Under the pieces are notes generated by a model that saw only the letters and a list, made by a program, of their open reading frames with translations, made no database searches and was not told where the DNA came from. A DNA stretch of 64,000 nt from Bifidobacterium sp. ESL0745 (GTDB lineage Bacteria; Actinomycetota; Actinomycetes; Actinomycetales; Bifidobacteriaceae): NCBI RefSeq assembly GCF_029433335.1, contig NZ_JAQTHX010000001.1:310001-374000 (forward strand), written 5' to 3'. The translations under genes and the position numbers were made by a program. This document shows, piece after piece, positions 1 through 8,273 of the stretch (positions are counted from its first letter, which is position 1; the number at the start of each line of letters is the position of its first letter).

Positions 1-343
1 GGAATTGCGCGGTGTTGATGATCAACCCGATGGATCGGCGGCTTTTGCTGCCTTTCATATCGCCGGTTTCGGCCACGATATCGGCGTCGATCAGACGTGC
101 GGTGATTTTGGTGATGGCGGCTGGCGTCAGACCCAGCGTTTTGGCGATTTGCGCTCGCGAGGAGATGCCGTAACGGTAAAGATGCCACAGTGTTCTCGAA
201 CGGTTTCGTTCGGAGACGACGGATTGTGGTGCACCTGCATGAGTCGTGTCGTCATAAAAATCCGGAATCGAGGGGGCGAGGTGATCGATGGAAAAAGGCT
301 GGGATTTCGTGTCTTGCATTGGCATTTTGCCGCGTTCGTGCAT
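1..343 (-). CDS. ROK-family transcriptional repressor, N-terminal part (runs off left edge)
   Basis: Reading leftwards from the ATG at 343 gives an open frame of 114 codons to the window edge without a stop. After a polar leader of about 50 residues comes a winged-helix domain (SSRAQIAKTLGLTPAAITKI, about residues 65-84, then a wing containing KGSKSRRSIG). This is the MarR-like DNA-binding head typical of ROK repressors (NagC/XylR type), which control sugar uptake and catabolism genes. The start is supported by a GAGGAGG Shine-Dalgarno about 8 bases upstream. The sugar-binding ROK domain lies outside the window, so the effector is unknown. A palindrome about 80 bases upstream suggests autoregulation. 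Confidence 0.82.
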   Translation of the reverse strand, partial: MHERGKMPMQDTKSQPFSIDHLAPSIPDFYDDTTHAGAPQSVVSERNRSRTLWHLYRYGISSRAQIAKTLGLTPAAITKITARLIDADIVAETGDMKGSKSRRSIGLIINTAQF

Positions 344-683
344 CGTGACACCTCCTCGGGCCGTTCCTGCGTGTCCAATCGCCGTCCATGACGATCGCGT
401 ATTGATGAACTGACTTCATATATTAACGAGGTTAATAGGAAACCGCAAATCAGGAAATGTAACGATTTTTGCGCATTTTCGGGCATAAGACAGCATGTAA
501 TCTATTAAAATATGCGATTAAATGATGTTCGAATAATAATTCAGTTAAGTGCATCGGTAAAGCCGATGATTTACGGCTACAAATTCAAAAAAATCATTCT
601 CATAATCGTCGCCAACCTACTCATGCCCAACGATATCGCAATGCCGTCTTTGGCTTCGAAGCCGAAAGCGTGATTGGCCGGGG
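344..683. other. Intergenic region between ROK gene and Nudix gene
   Basis: About 340 bases, AT-rich from 410 to 610. It holds the palindrome at 421-437 and a small hairpin (CATCGG at 552-557 pairing with CCGATG at 563-568). The left part is the ROK promoter region; the right part lies downstream of the leftward Nudix gene. No convincing small gene was seen. Confidence 0.5.
421..437. promoter_or_regulatory. Probable ROK repressor operator (palindrome)
   Basis: Arms TATTAAC and GTTAATA flank a 3-base GAG spacer in the AT-rich leader upstream of the ROK gene. Size and position fit a dimeric repressor site controlling its own promoter. Binding is inferred. Confidence 0.5.
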
Positions 684-1205
684 TCAATGAAGCTGTTCGT
701 CAGCGACAAACAGTGCGTGGGCATCGCCGCTGGCCTTGCCCTGCTGGTATCGATCGAAGATTTTCAGCCGTTCGACCGTGCTCTTGGCCAGTGGCTGGGG
801 AAGCGCGTCGCGGGAGAACCAGCCGACTTTGAGGCTTTCGTCGTCGCCGACGAAGGGTTCGGCGTTGCCTCCCGGCACCAGCCGGCAAAGGAACGAATGA
901 TCCATATATTGCGTTCTGTCGCCGTTGGCGTAGGTGATGATTTCCGAAGACGATATGACGGCCACCAGATCGGTGACTTCGGCGTCGATGCCGGTCTCCT
1001 CTTTGACTTCGCGCACCACGGTGTCGGCGGGCTGTTCGCCCGGTTCATTGATGCCGTATACCATCGCCCATTCGCCGGTATCCGCCCGTTGACCGAGCAG
1101 GATTTGTCCGTTTTCATTTTCGACGAGCCCGGTGACTCCGTTGAGCCACAGCAAATCGTGCCCGATTTTTCTGCGAAGTTCGATAATGAACGATGGTGTC
1201 GTCAT
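684..1205 (-). CDS. Nudix hydrolase
   Basis: A 173-residue protein with a complete Nudix box at about residues 51-73: G-x5-E-x7-REVKEETGI, matching the GX5EX7REUXEEXGU consensus that binds Mg and hydrolyses nucleoside diphosphate-linked substrates. The N-terminal stretch (LLWLNGVTGLVENENGQILL) is the usual first strand pair. All catalytic residues are present, so it should be active, but the substrate (oxidised nucleotides, ADP-ribose or sugar nucleotides) cannot be read from sequence. It is monocistronic, leftward, and its start lies about 80 bases beyond the stop of the AraC gene on the same strand. Confidence 0.85.
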   Translation of the reverse strand: MTTPSFIIELRRKIGHDLLWLNGVTGLVENENGQILLGQRADTGEWAMVYGINEPGEQPADTVVREVKEETGIDAEVTDLVAVISSSEIITYANGDRTQYMDHSFLCRLVPGGNAEPFVGDDESLKVGWFSRDALPQPLAKSTVERLKIFDRYQQGKASGDAHALFVADEQLH

Positions 1206-1284
1206 ACTTTTCTGCTTCCTGCTACGTACCTTTTGGCTTGTTCCGCCCGTTACCAGTGATAATAGAGCTTCCGGGATACGTCGG

Positions 1285-2214
1285 CTACATCGCCTTTCGC
1301 CCTTTGGCGCGGAATTCCTTGGGCGTGCTGCCCATCAGTTCCTTGAATGTAGCGGCAAAGTAACTTGGCGAGGTGATTCCTACGCGTTGCGCGATTTGGG
1401 TGATGGAAAGCTCCGTGTCGCGCAAGAGGTTCGTCGCCTCCCCGATGCGCACGCCGATGACGTATTGAATGGGGGATTGGGCCAGGAATTTCCGAAAGAT
1501 ACTGTCGCAGGCGCTTCTTCCGACCGATCCTGAGGCCGCGATTGCAGACAATGTGAGGTTTTCGGTGTAATGGCAACGGATATAGGTAGTCATTTTTCGC
1601 AAGGCCCCGATTTGTCCGTTTTCGGCTATCGCCGAGGTGGTGCCCTTTTCGTCCAGTGTTTTTATCCGTTCATACAATATTCGTACGATGTCGAAGAATA
1701 TCCCCAGACCGGTCAGCGGCAGAGTCGGGCTGTCGCTTTGATCATGAAGCGTGTCGAGCAGGCTGGTGATCCGGTCTTTTGCTTTGGTTTCGCTACGCAG
1801 CACCGTATAAGGCATGACTTTGGATTCGAGGATCGGCAAGATGAATCGTTTGGTGATTTCATCAGGTGCGTCGACCTGTATGGGATTAAAGAGAACGCAA
1901 TAGAATCTGGAATCTGACCCGTCAGCCGAAAATCCATAATGCAGTCTTTTGGAATTGACGAAGATGGTTTCGCCTTCATTGACCCGTACGGTTTCGCCGT
2001 CGATGAAGTAGTCCATGTGGCCTTTGAGCATTCTGGTGAATTCGAGGTCGACGTGCCAATGGCACAACGCCTGCTTTTTGGGGAAGTCGCTCAGCCGTGC
2101 GTCGTCCAGATACAGGAAATCGGTCGGGTACCGGTAATGGACCACTTCCGATCCGTCGGCGTACAGCTGTGGTCTTGCCAGCGTTGTGCTGGTTGAGGCA
2201 ACGGTCCCGTCCAT
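1285..2214 (-). CDS. AraC-family transcriptional regulator with cupin sensor domain
   Basis: 309 residues. The N-terminal half looks like an AraC-type cupin (about residues 40-110, CHWHVDLEFTRMLKGHMDYF and EGETIFVNSKRLHYGF), which usually binds a sugar or other small ligand. The C-terminal 100 residues hold two helix-turn-helix motifs, the second containing SITQIAQRVGITSPSYFAAT followed by FKELMGSTPKEFR, a classic AraC signature. The start has a GAGG Shine-Dalgarno 7 bases upstream. It is divergent from the MATE exporter gene across a 140-base AT-rich promoter region and may control it, which is inferred from position only. Confidence 0.87.
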   Translation of the reverse strand: MDGTVASTSTTLARPQLYADGSEVVHYRYPTDFLYLDDARLSDFPKKQALCHWHVDLEFTRMLKGHMDYFIDGETVRVNEGETIFVNSKRLHYGFSADGSDSRFYCVLFNPIQVDAPDEITKRFILPILESKVMPYTVLRSETKAKDRITSLLDTLHDQSDSPTLPLTGLGIFFDIVRILYERIKTLDEKGTTSAIAENGQIGALRKMTTYIRCHYTENLTLSAIAASGSVGRSACDSIFRKFLAQSPIQYVIGVRIGEATNLLRDTELSITQIAQRVGITSPSYFAATFKELMGSTPKEFRAKGRKAM

Positions 2215-2355
2215 TATCGGCCTCTTTCGTCGTTTCCGTTACCATGCCCACGATATTAACAATCGTATCGAAAGATGGTATATATTTACAGTTTCAAGGC
2301 ATATTATGACATTTTTTCGACTACTTTTGCAAGATAGCGCTAATAGACTTGCCTT

Positions 2356-3808
2356 ATGACGAAAAGAGCAAGGAAATCCTCTCCGGTGGCGATGCGGAAC
2401 GTTGATACCGACACAGGCAATGGTGATTCCTCGCGTTCGTCTTTCCTCCGACTGATTGCGCCGCTTGCTTTGCCTATGGCGGCGCAACAGTTCATGGTTG
2501 CGCTTTCCTCCTGCGCGGATTCGCTGATGATGACAGGCATCGGTCAGAACGAACTGTCGGGCGTCTCTCTTGCCACGCAATTTCAGTTCGTCTTTTCGCT
2601 GTTTCTGACCGCGCTTACCGTGGCCATGAGCACATTGGTCGCGCAATATTGGGGCATCAAAGACAATCGGACGGTTTCTAAGGTCTCCTCTTTCGTCATG
2701 CGTTATGTGCTTCTTATCTCGTTGGTGTTTTTCCTGCTGTTGATTGTGATGCCGGACACGTTGATAAGGTTCATGACCAATGACCCGTCCCTGATTCCTG
2801 TCGGGGCTGAATATCTGCGGATTTCCGCGCCATCGTATTTCTTCCTTGCCGCATCCCAGGTGTTGTTGTGCCTGATGAGGAATACCGGACTGGTGGCGCG
2901 CACAAGGTACCTGGGTCAGTTTTGCCGGGTTGCTGGTCCATCTTGCGCTGAATACGGTGCTGATTTACGGCTGGTTCGGGGCGCCGCGGTTGGGGGTGCT
3001 GGGCGCGGCCGTTTCGAATCTGGCATCCCAGGTGTTGATCTGGCTGGGGCTGATGCTGATCCTTCGCGTTCATGGCTGGGCTCATTTCGACCTGAAAAAC
3101 ATCCTGCGTCGCGAGCCGCAGTTGCAGCGCGATTTCTGGAGGTACTGTCTGCCGCTTTTGGGCAATCAAATCGTTTGGGGCGGCGGTTTCAGCATGTACA
3201 CCGTCATCATGGGCCATCTTGATGGTGATGCGGTCGCGGCCAACGCCATAGCCAACATGGTCAAGGATCTGCTGGTGTGCGGTTGCATCGGGCTGGGCAA
3301 CGCCGGCAACGTGATCGTCGGCAATATGCTGGGCCGCAACGAATTTGGAAGGGCCAAACGTACCGGTCGTCAGCTCACGAAATTTGCCATATTGGCCGGT
3401 GCGATTACGGGTCTTGTGATTCTCGCCATACGTCCATTGCTGCTTCGCTTCGTGGGATTATCGCCTCGTGCCACGGGCTATCTTTCCGTCATGCTGATTG
3501 TCTGCTCGTATTATGTGATTGGCAAATCCATCAACGTCACCACGATCAACGGCATTTTCCCGGCCGGCGGCGACACCAAATTCGGCCTGTTGTGCGATTC
3601 GGTGACGATGTGGGTTATTGTCATTCCGCTGGGGTCGTTGGCCGCATTCGTCTTCAAACTGCCGGTTCTGATGGTCTATGTGTTGCTCAATATCGACGAA
3701 ATCATCAAACTTCCGGCCGTGTTCATCCACTATCGCCGTTATCGCTGGCTGAAAAACGTGACGGGCAAAGGCGAGGAAATGGAACAGAGCGAACTCGCCT
3801 ACAAGTAA
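2356..3808 (+). pseudogene. MATE-family multidrug/metabolite exporter, disrupted by a frameshift
   Basis: Two overlapping frames together make a 12-helix MATE transporter of about 480 residues. The first frame covers residues 1 to about 185 (RLIAPLALPMAAQQFMVAL through LMRNTGLVAR); the second resumes at TWVSFAGLLVHLALNTVLIY and continues to 3808. The switch lies near 2900-2912 and corresponds to one extra base in or next to a GTGGCGCGC run; removing one G would restore the frame. Both halves keep hydrophobic helices and good family character, so the lesion is recent or a sequencing error. The product would export drugs or metabolites by Na+ or H+ antiport. It is divergent from the AraC gene. 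Confidence 0.8.
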
Positions 3809-3840
3809 TACAATATTATATAAAACAAGGAGTATCAACT

Positions 3841-4482
3841 ATGAGGACTATGCACGAACGTATGGAAGAGGGATTGCTGTTCACCGACGAGTGCGAAGGG
3901 CTTCCCGAAGAGCGTCTGGCGGCAAAGCAGCTGATGCGCGAATTCAATGTGTCGGATCCGTCGGAAACCGAACAACGCGTGAAGTTGCTTGCCAAGATTT
4001 TCCACGTCGAAGAGGCCCTGGCTTCGACATTCTGGATAGAGCCGCCGTTCTCCTTTGCCTACGGCAGTCACATTTCCATCGGTGAAGGCACCTATATCAA
4101 TGTCGGTTGCACGTTCATCGACGATGGCAAACTGGAGGTCGGCAAGCGCGTGATGTTCGGGCCAAACGTCACCATCGCCACCGTGAGCCACCCCATCAAT
4201 CCGGAAATGCGCGAATACATGTATACTTCGCCGGTTTCGATCGGCGACGATTGTTGGATTGGTGCCGGCGTGACGATTTGCCCGGGCGTGAACATCGGCG
4301 ATGGCACCACCATCGGTGCCGGTAGCGTAGTCACCAAGGACATCCCCGATCACGTCGTGGCGGTGGGCAATCCCTGTCGCGTACTGCGCAAGGTCAGCGA
4401 GCAGGATATGACCACCTACAACCACGGTCATCCCATCGATCCCGCCGACCTCGCCGAAGAGCGTCAGCTAAGAAATAGCTAA
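3841..4482 (+). CDS. Maltose/galactoside O-acetyltransferase-like hexapeptide transferase
   Basis: 213 residues of the left-handed beta-helix (LbH) acetyltransferase family close to Maa and LacA. An N-terminal helical segment (MHERMEEGLLFTDE, ERLAAKQLMREFN) is typical of the maltose acetyltransferase domain. Hexapeptide repeats run from about residue 75 to 180, including VSIGDDCWIGAGVTICPGV. The expected catalytic histidine is H117 in TVSHPINPEMRE. It would transfer acetyl from acetyl-CoA to a sugar hydroxyl in the cytosol. An AAGGAG motif 9 bases upstream fixes the start. It follows the MATE gene by 32 bases and probably shares its transcript; it converges on pepP with only 6 bases between stops. 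Confidence 0.85.
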   Translation: MRTMHERMEEGLLFTDECEGLPEERLAAKQLMREFNVSDPSETEQRVKLLAKIFHVEEALASTFWIEPPFSFAYGSHISIGEGTYINVGCTFIDDGKLEVGKRVMFGPNVTIATVSHPINPEMREYMYTSPVSIGDDCWIGAGVTICPGVNIGDGTTIGAGSVVTKDIPDHVVAVGNPCRVLRKVSEQDMTTYNHGHPIDPADLAEERQLRNS

Positions 4483-4488
4483 ACCAGA

Positions 4489-6087
4489 TTACTTTCTGGC
4501 CGCCGCGCGCTGTGCCATCCACGCTTCTACGTCGTCGATCTGCTTGGGAATGTCCTTGGAGATCCATTCCGGGCCGTTTTCGGTCATCAGCACATCGTCC
4601 TCGATACGCACGCCGATGCCGCGCATCTCCGGCGGGATCAGCAGATCGTTCTTGGCGAAGTAGAGACCCGGCTCGATGGTGAAGACCATGCCCGGCGTGA
4701 TCTTCGCACCCTGATAGGACTCGTAGCGGGCCTGAGCGCAATCGTGCACGTCGAGGCCGAGATGGTGCGCCACGCCGCAGGCGAGCCAACGGCGGTGCTG
4801 CTGACCCTCGGGCGAGAGCGATTCCTCCACGTCGACTTTGAGGATTCCCCAATCGTGCAGTTTCTGCGCGATGACGCGCATGCAGGCGTGGTGGATGTCG
4901 GAATAGGTGGCACCCGGCTTGGCGGCCTCGAAACCGGCCTGCTGCGAGTCAAGTACCGCTTGATAGATCTTCTTCTGCAACGGCGTGAACTTGCCATCCA
5001 CCGGGAAGGTGCGGGTGATGTCGGCGGTGTAGAGACTGTCGACCTCGATGCCGGCGTCGATCAAGAGCATCTCGCCGTGGCCGACCACGCCGGTGTTGCG
5101 CATCCAGTGCAGAATCGGTGCGTGCTCGCCGGAGGCGATGATGGTGTCGTAACCCACGGTGTTGCCCTCTTCGCGGGAAACGGCGTTGAACTCGCCTTCG
5201 AGCATGCGCTCGCTGCGCGGTTTGCCGACGGCTTCCGGCAGACGGGTCAGGATACGGTCGAAGCCGTCCTTGGTGGCGGCGACGGCCTTGCGAATCTCGT
5301 TCACCTCGTAGGAATCCTTAACCATGCGAGCGGTCGAGGCGAATTCCTGCAGTTCGTCATCGGCCTTCTCGTTGGCGGCGGGATCGGGGAACCCGTTGGC
5401 TTCGCGTACGTTTTCGACCTCCGCTGTCATCTGCGGGTCGGCCAAGCGTACCACGCGCATACGCACGGCACCGGCTTCCGCACCGACATCCTTGCCCAAA
5501 GCGTCGGGTAGTTGGGCGATGTCATGGGTGGCGATGCCGGTCATCGCGTTGAGTTCCTTCAAACCGGCGCGCGGGCCCACCCAATACTCGCCGTAATGGG
5601 GGTCGGCGTAATAGGTTTCGGTGCTGTTGTCGGCGCGGGGAGCCACAAACAGCTCCGGCGTATGCGTCTTGCCGGCCTTGGCTTCGGGGCTTTCAGGGTC
5701 AACGGGGTTCAAGACGAGCACCGCTCCAGCCTCGTAATCCTGTCCAAGCCCGGTGTAATACGAGAACTCGGTATTGGGGCGGAAGGCGTAGTCGTCATCA
5801 TTGTTGCGCACTTTCGGCGTGCCGGCGGGGATGACGATGCGCTCGCCGGGGAAGCGCTTGCCCAGCGCCTCAAGACGTGCAGGAATGAACTTGCTGGATT
5901 CCAGCGGTTCGATGTCCGGCTCTTGATTGTCCCAGCCACTCTTCATGAATTCCGCGAATTTCTTGGACGTGGTCGGTCTTAACGTGCGGTTGTTCGTCCT
6001 GTCTTCCATCGGTTGGTCCGCTCCCGGCGCCTCTGCCATTTCCTGTGCCTCGTATTCCTTGTCGTTTGCTGTGATGGCTTCGCTCAT
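4489..6087 (-). CDS. pepP: Xaa-Pro aminopeptidase (M24 metallopeptidase)
   Basis: 532 residues. It removes the N-terminal residue before proline from peptides. The N-terminal aminopeptidase P domain (RNNDDDYAFRPNTEFSYYTG, about residues 94-113) precedes an M24 pita-bread fold. The five metal ligands are visible: D344 and D356 (LLIDAGIEVD, ADITRTF), H442 (AHHLGLDVHD), E472 (TIEPGLYF) and E496 (GVRIEDDV). An upstream in-frame ATG would add 35 residues, but GAGGAG lies just before the start given here, so this start is preferred. The N-terminal 60 residues are polar and variable. It is a single leftward gene. Confidence 0.93.
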   Translation of the reverse strand: MSEAITANDKEYEAQEMAEAPGADQPMEDRTNNRTLRPTTSKKFAEFMKSGWDNQEPDIEPLESSKFIPARLEALGKRFPGERIVIPAGTPKVRNNDDDYAFRPNTEFSYYTGLGQDYEAGAVLVLNPVDPESPEAKAGKTHTPELFVAPRADNSTETYYADPHYGEYWVGPRAGLKELNAMTGIATHDIAQLPDALGKDVGAEAGAVRMRVVRLADPQMTAEVENVREANGFPDPAANEKADDELQEFASTARMVKDSYEVNEIRKAVAATKDGFDRILTRLPEAVGKPRSERMLEGEFNAVSREEGNTVGYDTIIASGEHAPILHWMRNTGVVGHGEMLLIDAGIEVDSLYTADITRTFPVDGKFTPLQKKIYQAVLDSQQAGFEAAKPGATYSDIHHACMRVIAQKLHDWGILKVDVEESLSPEGQQHRRWLACGVAHHLGLDVHDCAQARYESYQGAKITPGMVFTIEPGLYFAKNDLLIPPEMRGIGVRIEDDVLMTENGPEWISKDIPKQIDDVEAWMAQRAAARK

Positions 6088-6410
6088 GCGTATTCTCCTC
6101 AGTGGTGAAATCTCCCTTGCCATTTTAATGGTCCGTACGGTCCGCGGGAAGAGTGATGTCGGAGCATGGGATGCGTTGATATTGTGTGCCACTAATCATC
6201 GAGAAGGACGATAACAATCAGATTGGCCGACCTTGCAAAAACACGTATTGATGTGATGTCGCCGTTGTTCAGCATTGTTGTATTGTTTCTGTTTTCGTCG
6301 TCGACAACATTTTGGCGCTTCGCCATTCGCCGTTCGGCTTAGCGCTTTCGAGACCGTTTCATACAATGGTTGTGTCTATTTTCCAAGGGTTTTATACCAA
6401 ACGAGGTCTT

Positions 6411-8045
6411 ATGTCATTCGAGCATCCGAAAACCAACGGGGTCACTATGCGTCAGGTCGAGCGCGAGATTATGGGTCGGCGCACCACCCACGAGGAGTTG
6501 GGCCACGACCTCGAGGTGATGGATCTGATGCTTGACCTCTTGGGGCACCCGGAAGACACGTTCCGCATCATTCACATCACCGGCACCAACGGCAAGGGAT
6601 CCACCGCCCGTATGGCCGAGGCCATCTGCCGCGCCTACGGCATGCGCACCGGTCTTTACACCTCACCGCACCTTCAGAAGATCAACGAGCGTATCGCCGT
6701 GGACGGCCAGCAGCTTTCCGATGATGATTTCATCGACACGTGGATGCAGATCAAGGACTTCGTCGCATTGGTCGACCACAAGATGGAGGCCGACGGCAAA
6801 GCGCCGATGAGCTATTTCGAGATTCTGACGGCGATGGCCGTTTGGAAGTTCGCCGACGCGCCCGTCGACGTGGCCATTTTTGAGGTTGGCATGGGTGGCA
6901 AATGGGACGCCACCAACGCGCTCAACGGCGACGCGGCGGTCATCGGACCGGTCGACATGGACCACATGCAATGGCTGGGCGATACCGTGGAGAAAATCGC
7001 CACCGAGAAGGCCGGCATCATCAAGCACGAATCCACCGCCATCATCGGCGCACAGCCGCACGAGGCCGAGGTCATGCCCATCCTCGAGGCCGCGGCCGTC
7101 AAGGAGCAGGCCACGCTGATCCGCGACGGCGAGGAGATGGAAGTCGTCTCGCGACAGCCTGCGGTCGGCGGCCAGTTGGTCACGTTGCGTACCCCGAACG
7201 GCACCTATGATGACATTCCTGTTGCCAAGTTCGGTGAGCATCAGGCGCACAACGCCTTGGCAGCGCTCGCGGCGGCCGAAACGGTGATTCCCGTGGCCGG
7301 TCAGCTTACGCAAGATGTGGTGGCCGAAGCGCTGGGCGGGGTCAAGATTCCCGGGCGCATCGAGCAGGTGCGCACCTCGCCGACCATCATCATCGACGGC
7401 GGTCACAATGTCAATGCGGCCGAATCGCTGCGCGCTGCCCTTGAAGAAAACTACAACTTCGAGCAGCTGGTCGGCGTGGTCGCGATGATGAAGGACAAGC
7501 AGGTCGAAGAATATCTTGGCACGCTGGAGCCGATCCTGAGCCACATCATCGTCACCGAGAACTCGTGGCGAGACCGCGTGATGCCTGCCGAAGAACTCGA
7601 GAAGATCGCCGTCGGCGTCTTCGGCCGCGATCGCGTCACCCGCATCGACAACCTTCCCGACGCCATCCAGGAGGCCGTCAACATGGTCGACGCTGAAGAC
7701 GAGCTGGGCGTCGGCTATGGCCACGGCGTGCTCATCTGCGGCAGCTTCGTCACCGCCGGTGACGCCCGCACGTTGCTCGCGGAAAAGAAGAACCCCGAAC
7801 TGGCGCTGCCGAAGGCCCAGCGTGTGTCAGGCAAACCCAAGGGTGATAAAGCCGATTCCGAAACTGCAAGCACCAAAGACGAGGACGAAGACATCGTCTC
7901 CGAGGTCTTCGGCGACGCCTTCGGTGATTTCGGCGTCAAGCAGGTCCCCTTCCAGGGCGAGCCCGAGCCCGGCACCACCGCCGAGCAACTTCGTCATCAT
8001 GCCGATGGTGCTGGTAACGGCAGCAAGGATGACAGGCAAGCGTAA
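6411..8045 (+). CDS. folC: Bifunctional folylpolyglutamate/dihydrofolate synthase
   Basis: 544 residues; adds glutamate to dihydropteroate or folates in an ATP-dependent reaction in the cytosol. The Mur-ligase-type P-loop HITGTNGKGSTARMAEA begins near residue 55, followed by TGLYTSPHLQKINERIAVDG, a FolC hallmark. The C-terminal domain contains IIDGGHNVNAAESL. The start at MSFEHPKTNG has a GAGG 6 bases upstream; ATGs further up lack one. The last 70 residues are a Lys/Asp/Glu/Ser-rich tail beyond the usual FolC length. smc follows on the same strand after a 228-base gap holding a perfect hairpin. Confidence 0.93.
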   Translation: MSFEHPKTNGVTMRQVEREIMGRRTTHEELGHDLEVMDLMLDLLGHPEDTFRIIHITGTNGKGSTARMAEAICRAYGMRTGLYTSPHLQKINERIAVDGQQLSDDDFIDTWMQIKDFVALVDHKMEADGKAPMSYFEILTAMAVWKFADAPVDVAIFEVGMGGKWDATNALNGDAAVIGPVDMDHMQWLGDTVEKIATEKAGIIKHESTAIIGAQPHEAEVMPILEAAAVKEQATLIRDGEEMEVVSRQPAVGGQLVTLRTPNGTYDDIPVAKFGEHQAHNALAALAAAETVIPVAGQLTQDVVAEALGGVKIPGRIEQVRTSPTIIIDGGHNVNAAESLRAALEENYNFEQLVGVVAMMKDKQVEEYLGTLEPILSHIIVTENSWRDRVMPAEELEKIAVGVFGRDRVTRIDNLPDAIQEAVNMVDAEDELGVGYGHGVLICGSFVTAGDARTLLAEKKNPELALPKAQRVSGKPKGDKADSETASTKDEDEDIVSEVFGDAFGDFGVKQVPFQGEPEPGTTAEQLRHHADGAGNGSKDDRQA

Positions 8046-8105
8046 CCCGTGAGAAAAGCGCCAAAATAAGCCTGATTTGGTGCTTTTGCCACTGGTCTCG
8101 TGTTT

Positions 8106-8157
8106 ACTGCGACGAAAAGCACGTTTTTGAGCTGATTTTCGTGCTTTTCGTCGCAGT
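8106..8157. terminator. 18-bp perfect inverted repeat between folC and smc
   Basis: Arms 8106-8123 and 8140-8157 are perfect reverse complements (ACTGCGACGAAAAGCACG outward from the left) with a 16-base T-rich loop. No T-tract follows, so it may be an actinobacterial terminator without a U-tail, or an RNA-stabilising or protein-binding element. Confidence 0.6.
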
Positions 8158-8273
8158 CGTGGCATTAGTGGCTGATTTGTTGGGTTGCCCTCGACGGTAT
8201 GATAACAAGTGATAACAGGACGTGCCCGATGGTGTCGGGTGATAAGCGGGAAGAACAGAGAAAGTCGTAATCC

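Noticed and set aside
5..486. Open frames on both strands across the left edge
   Set aside because: The real gene is the ROK regulator in a third frame that runs off the edge; these two do not match any family.
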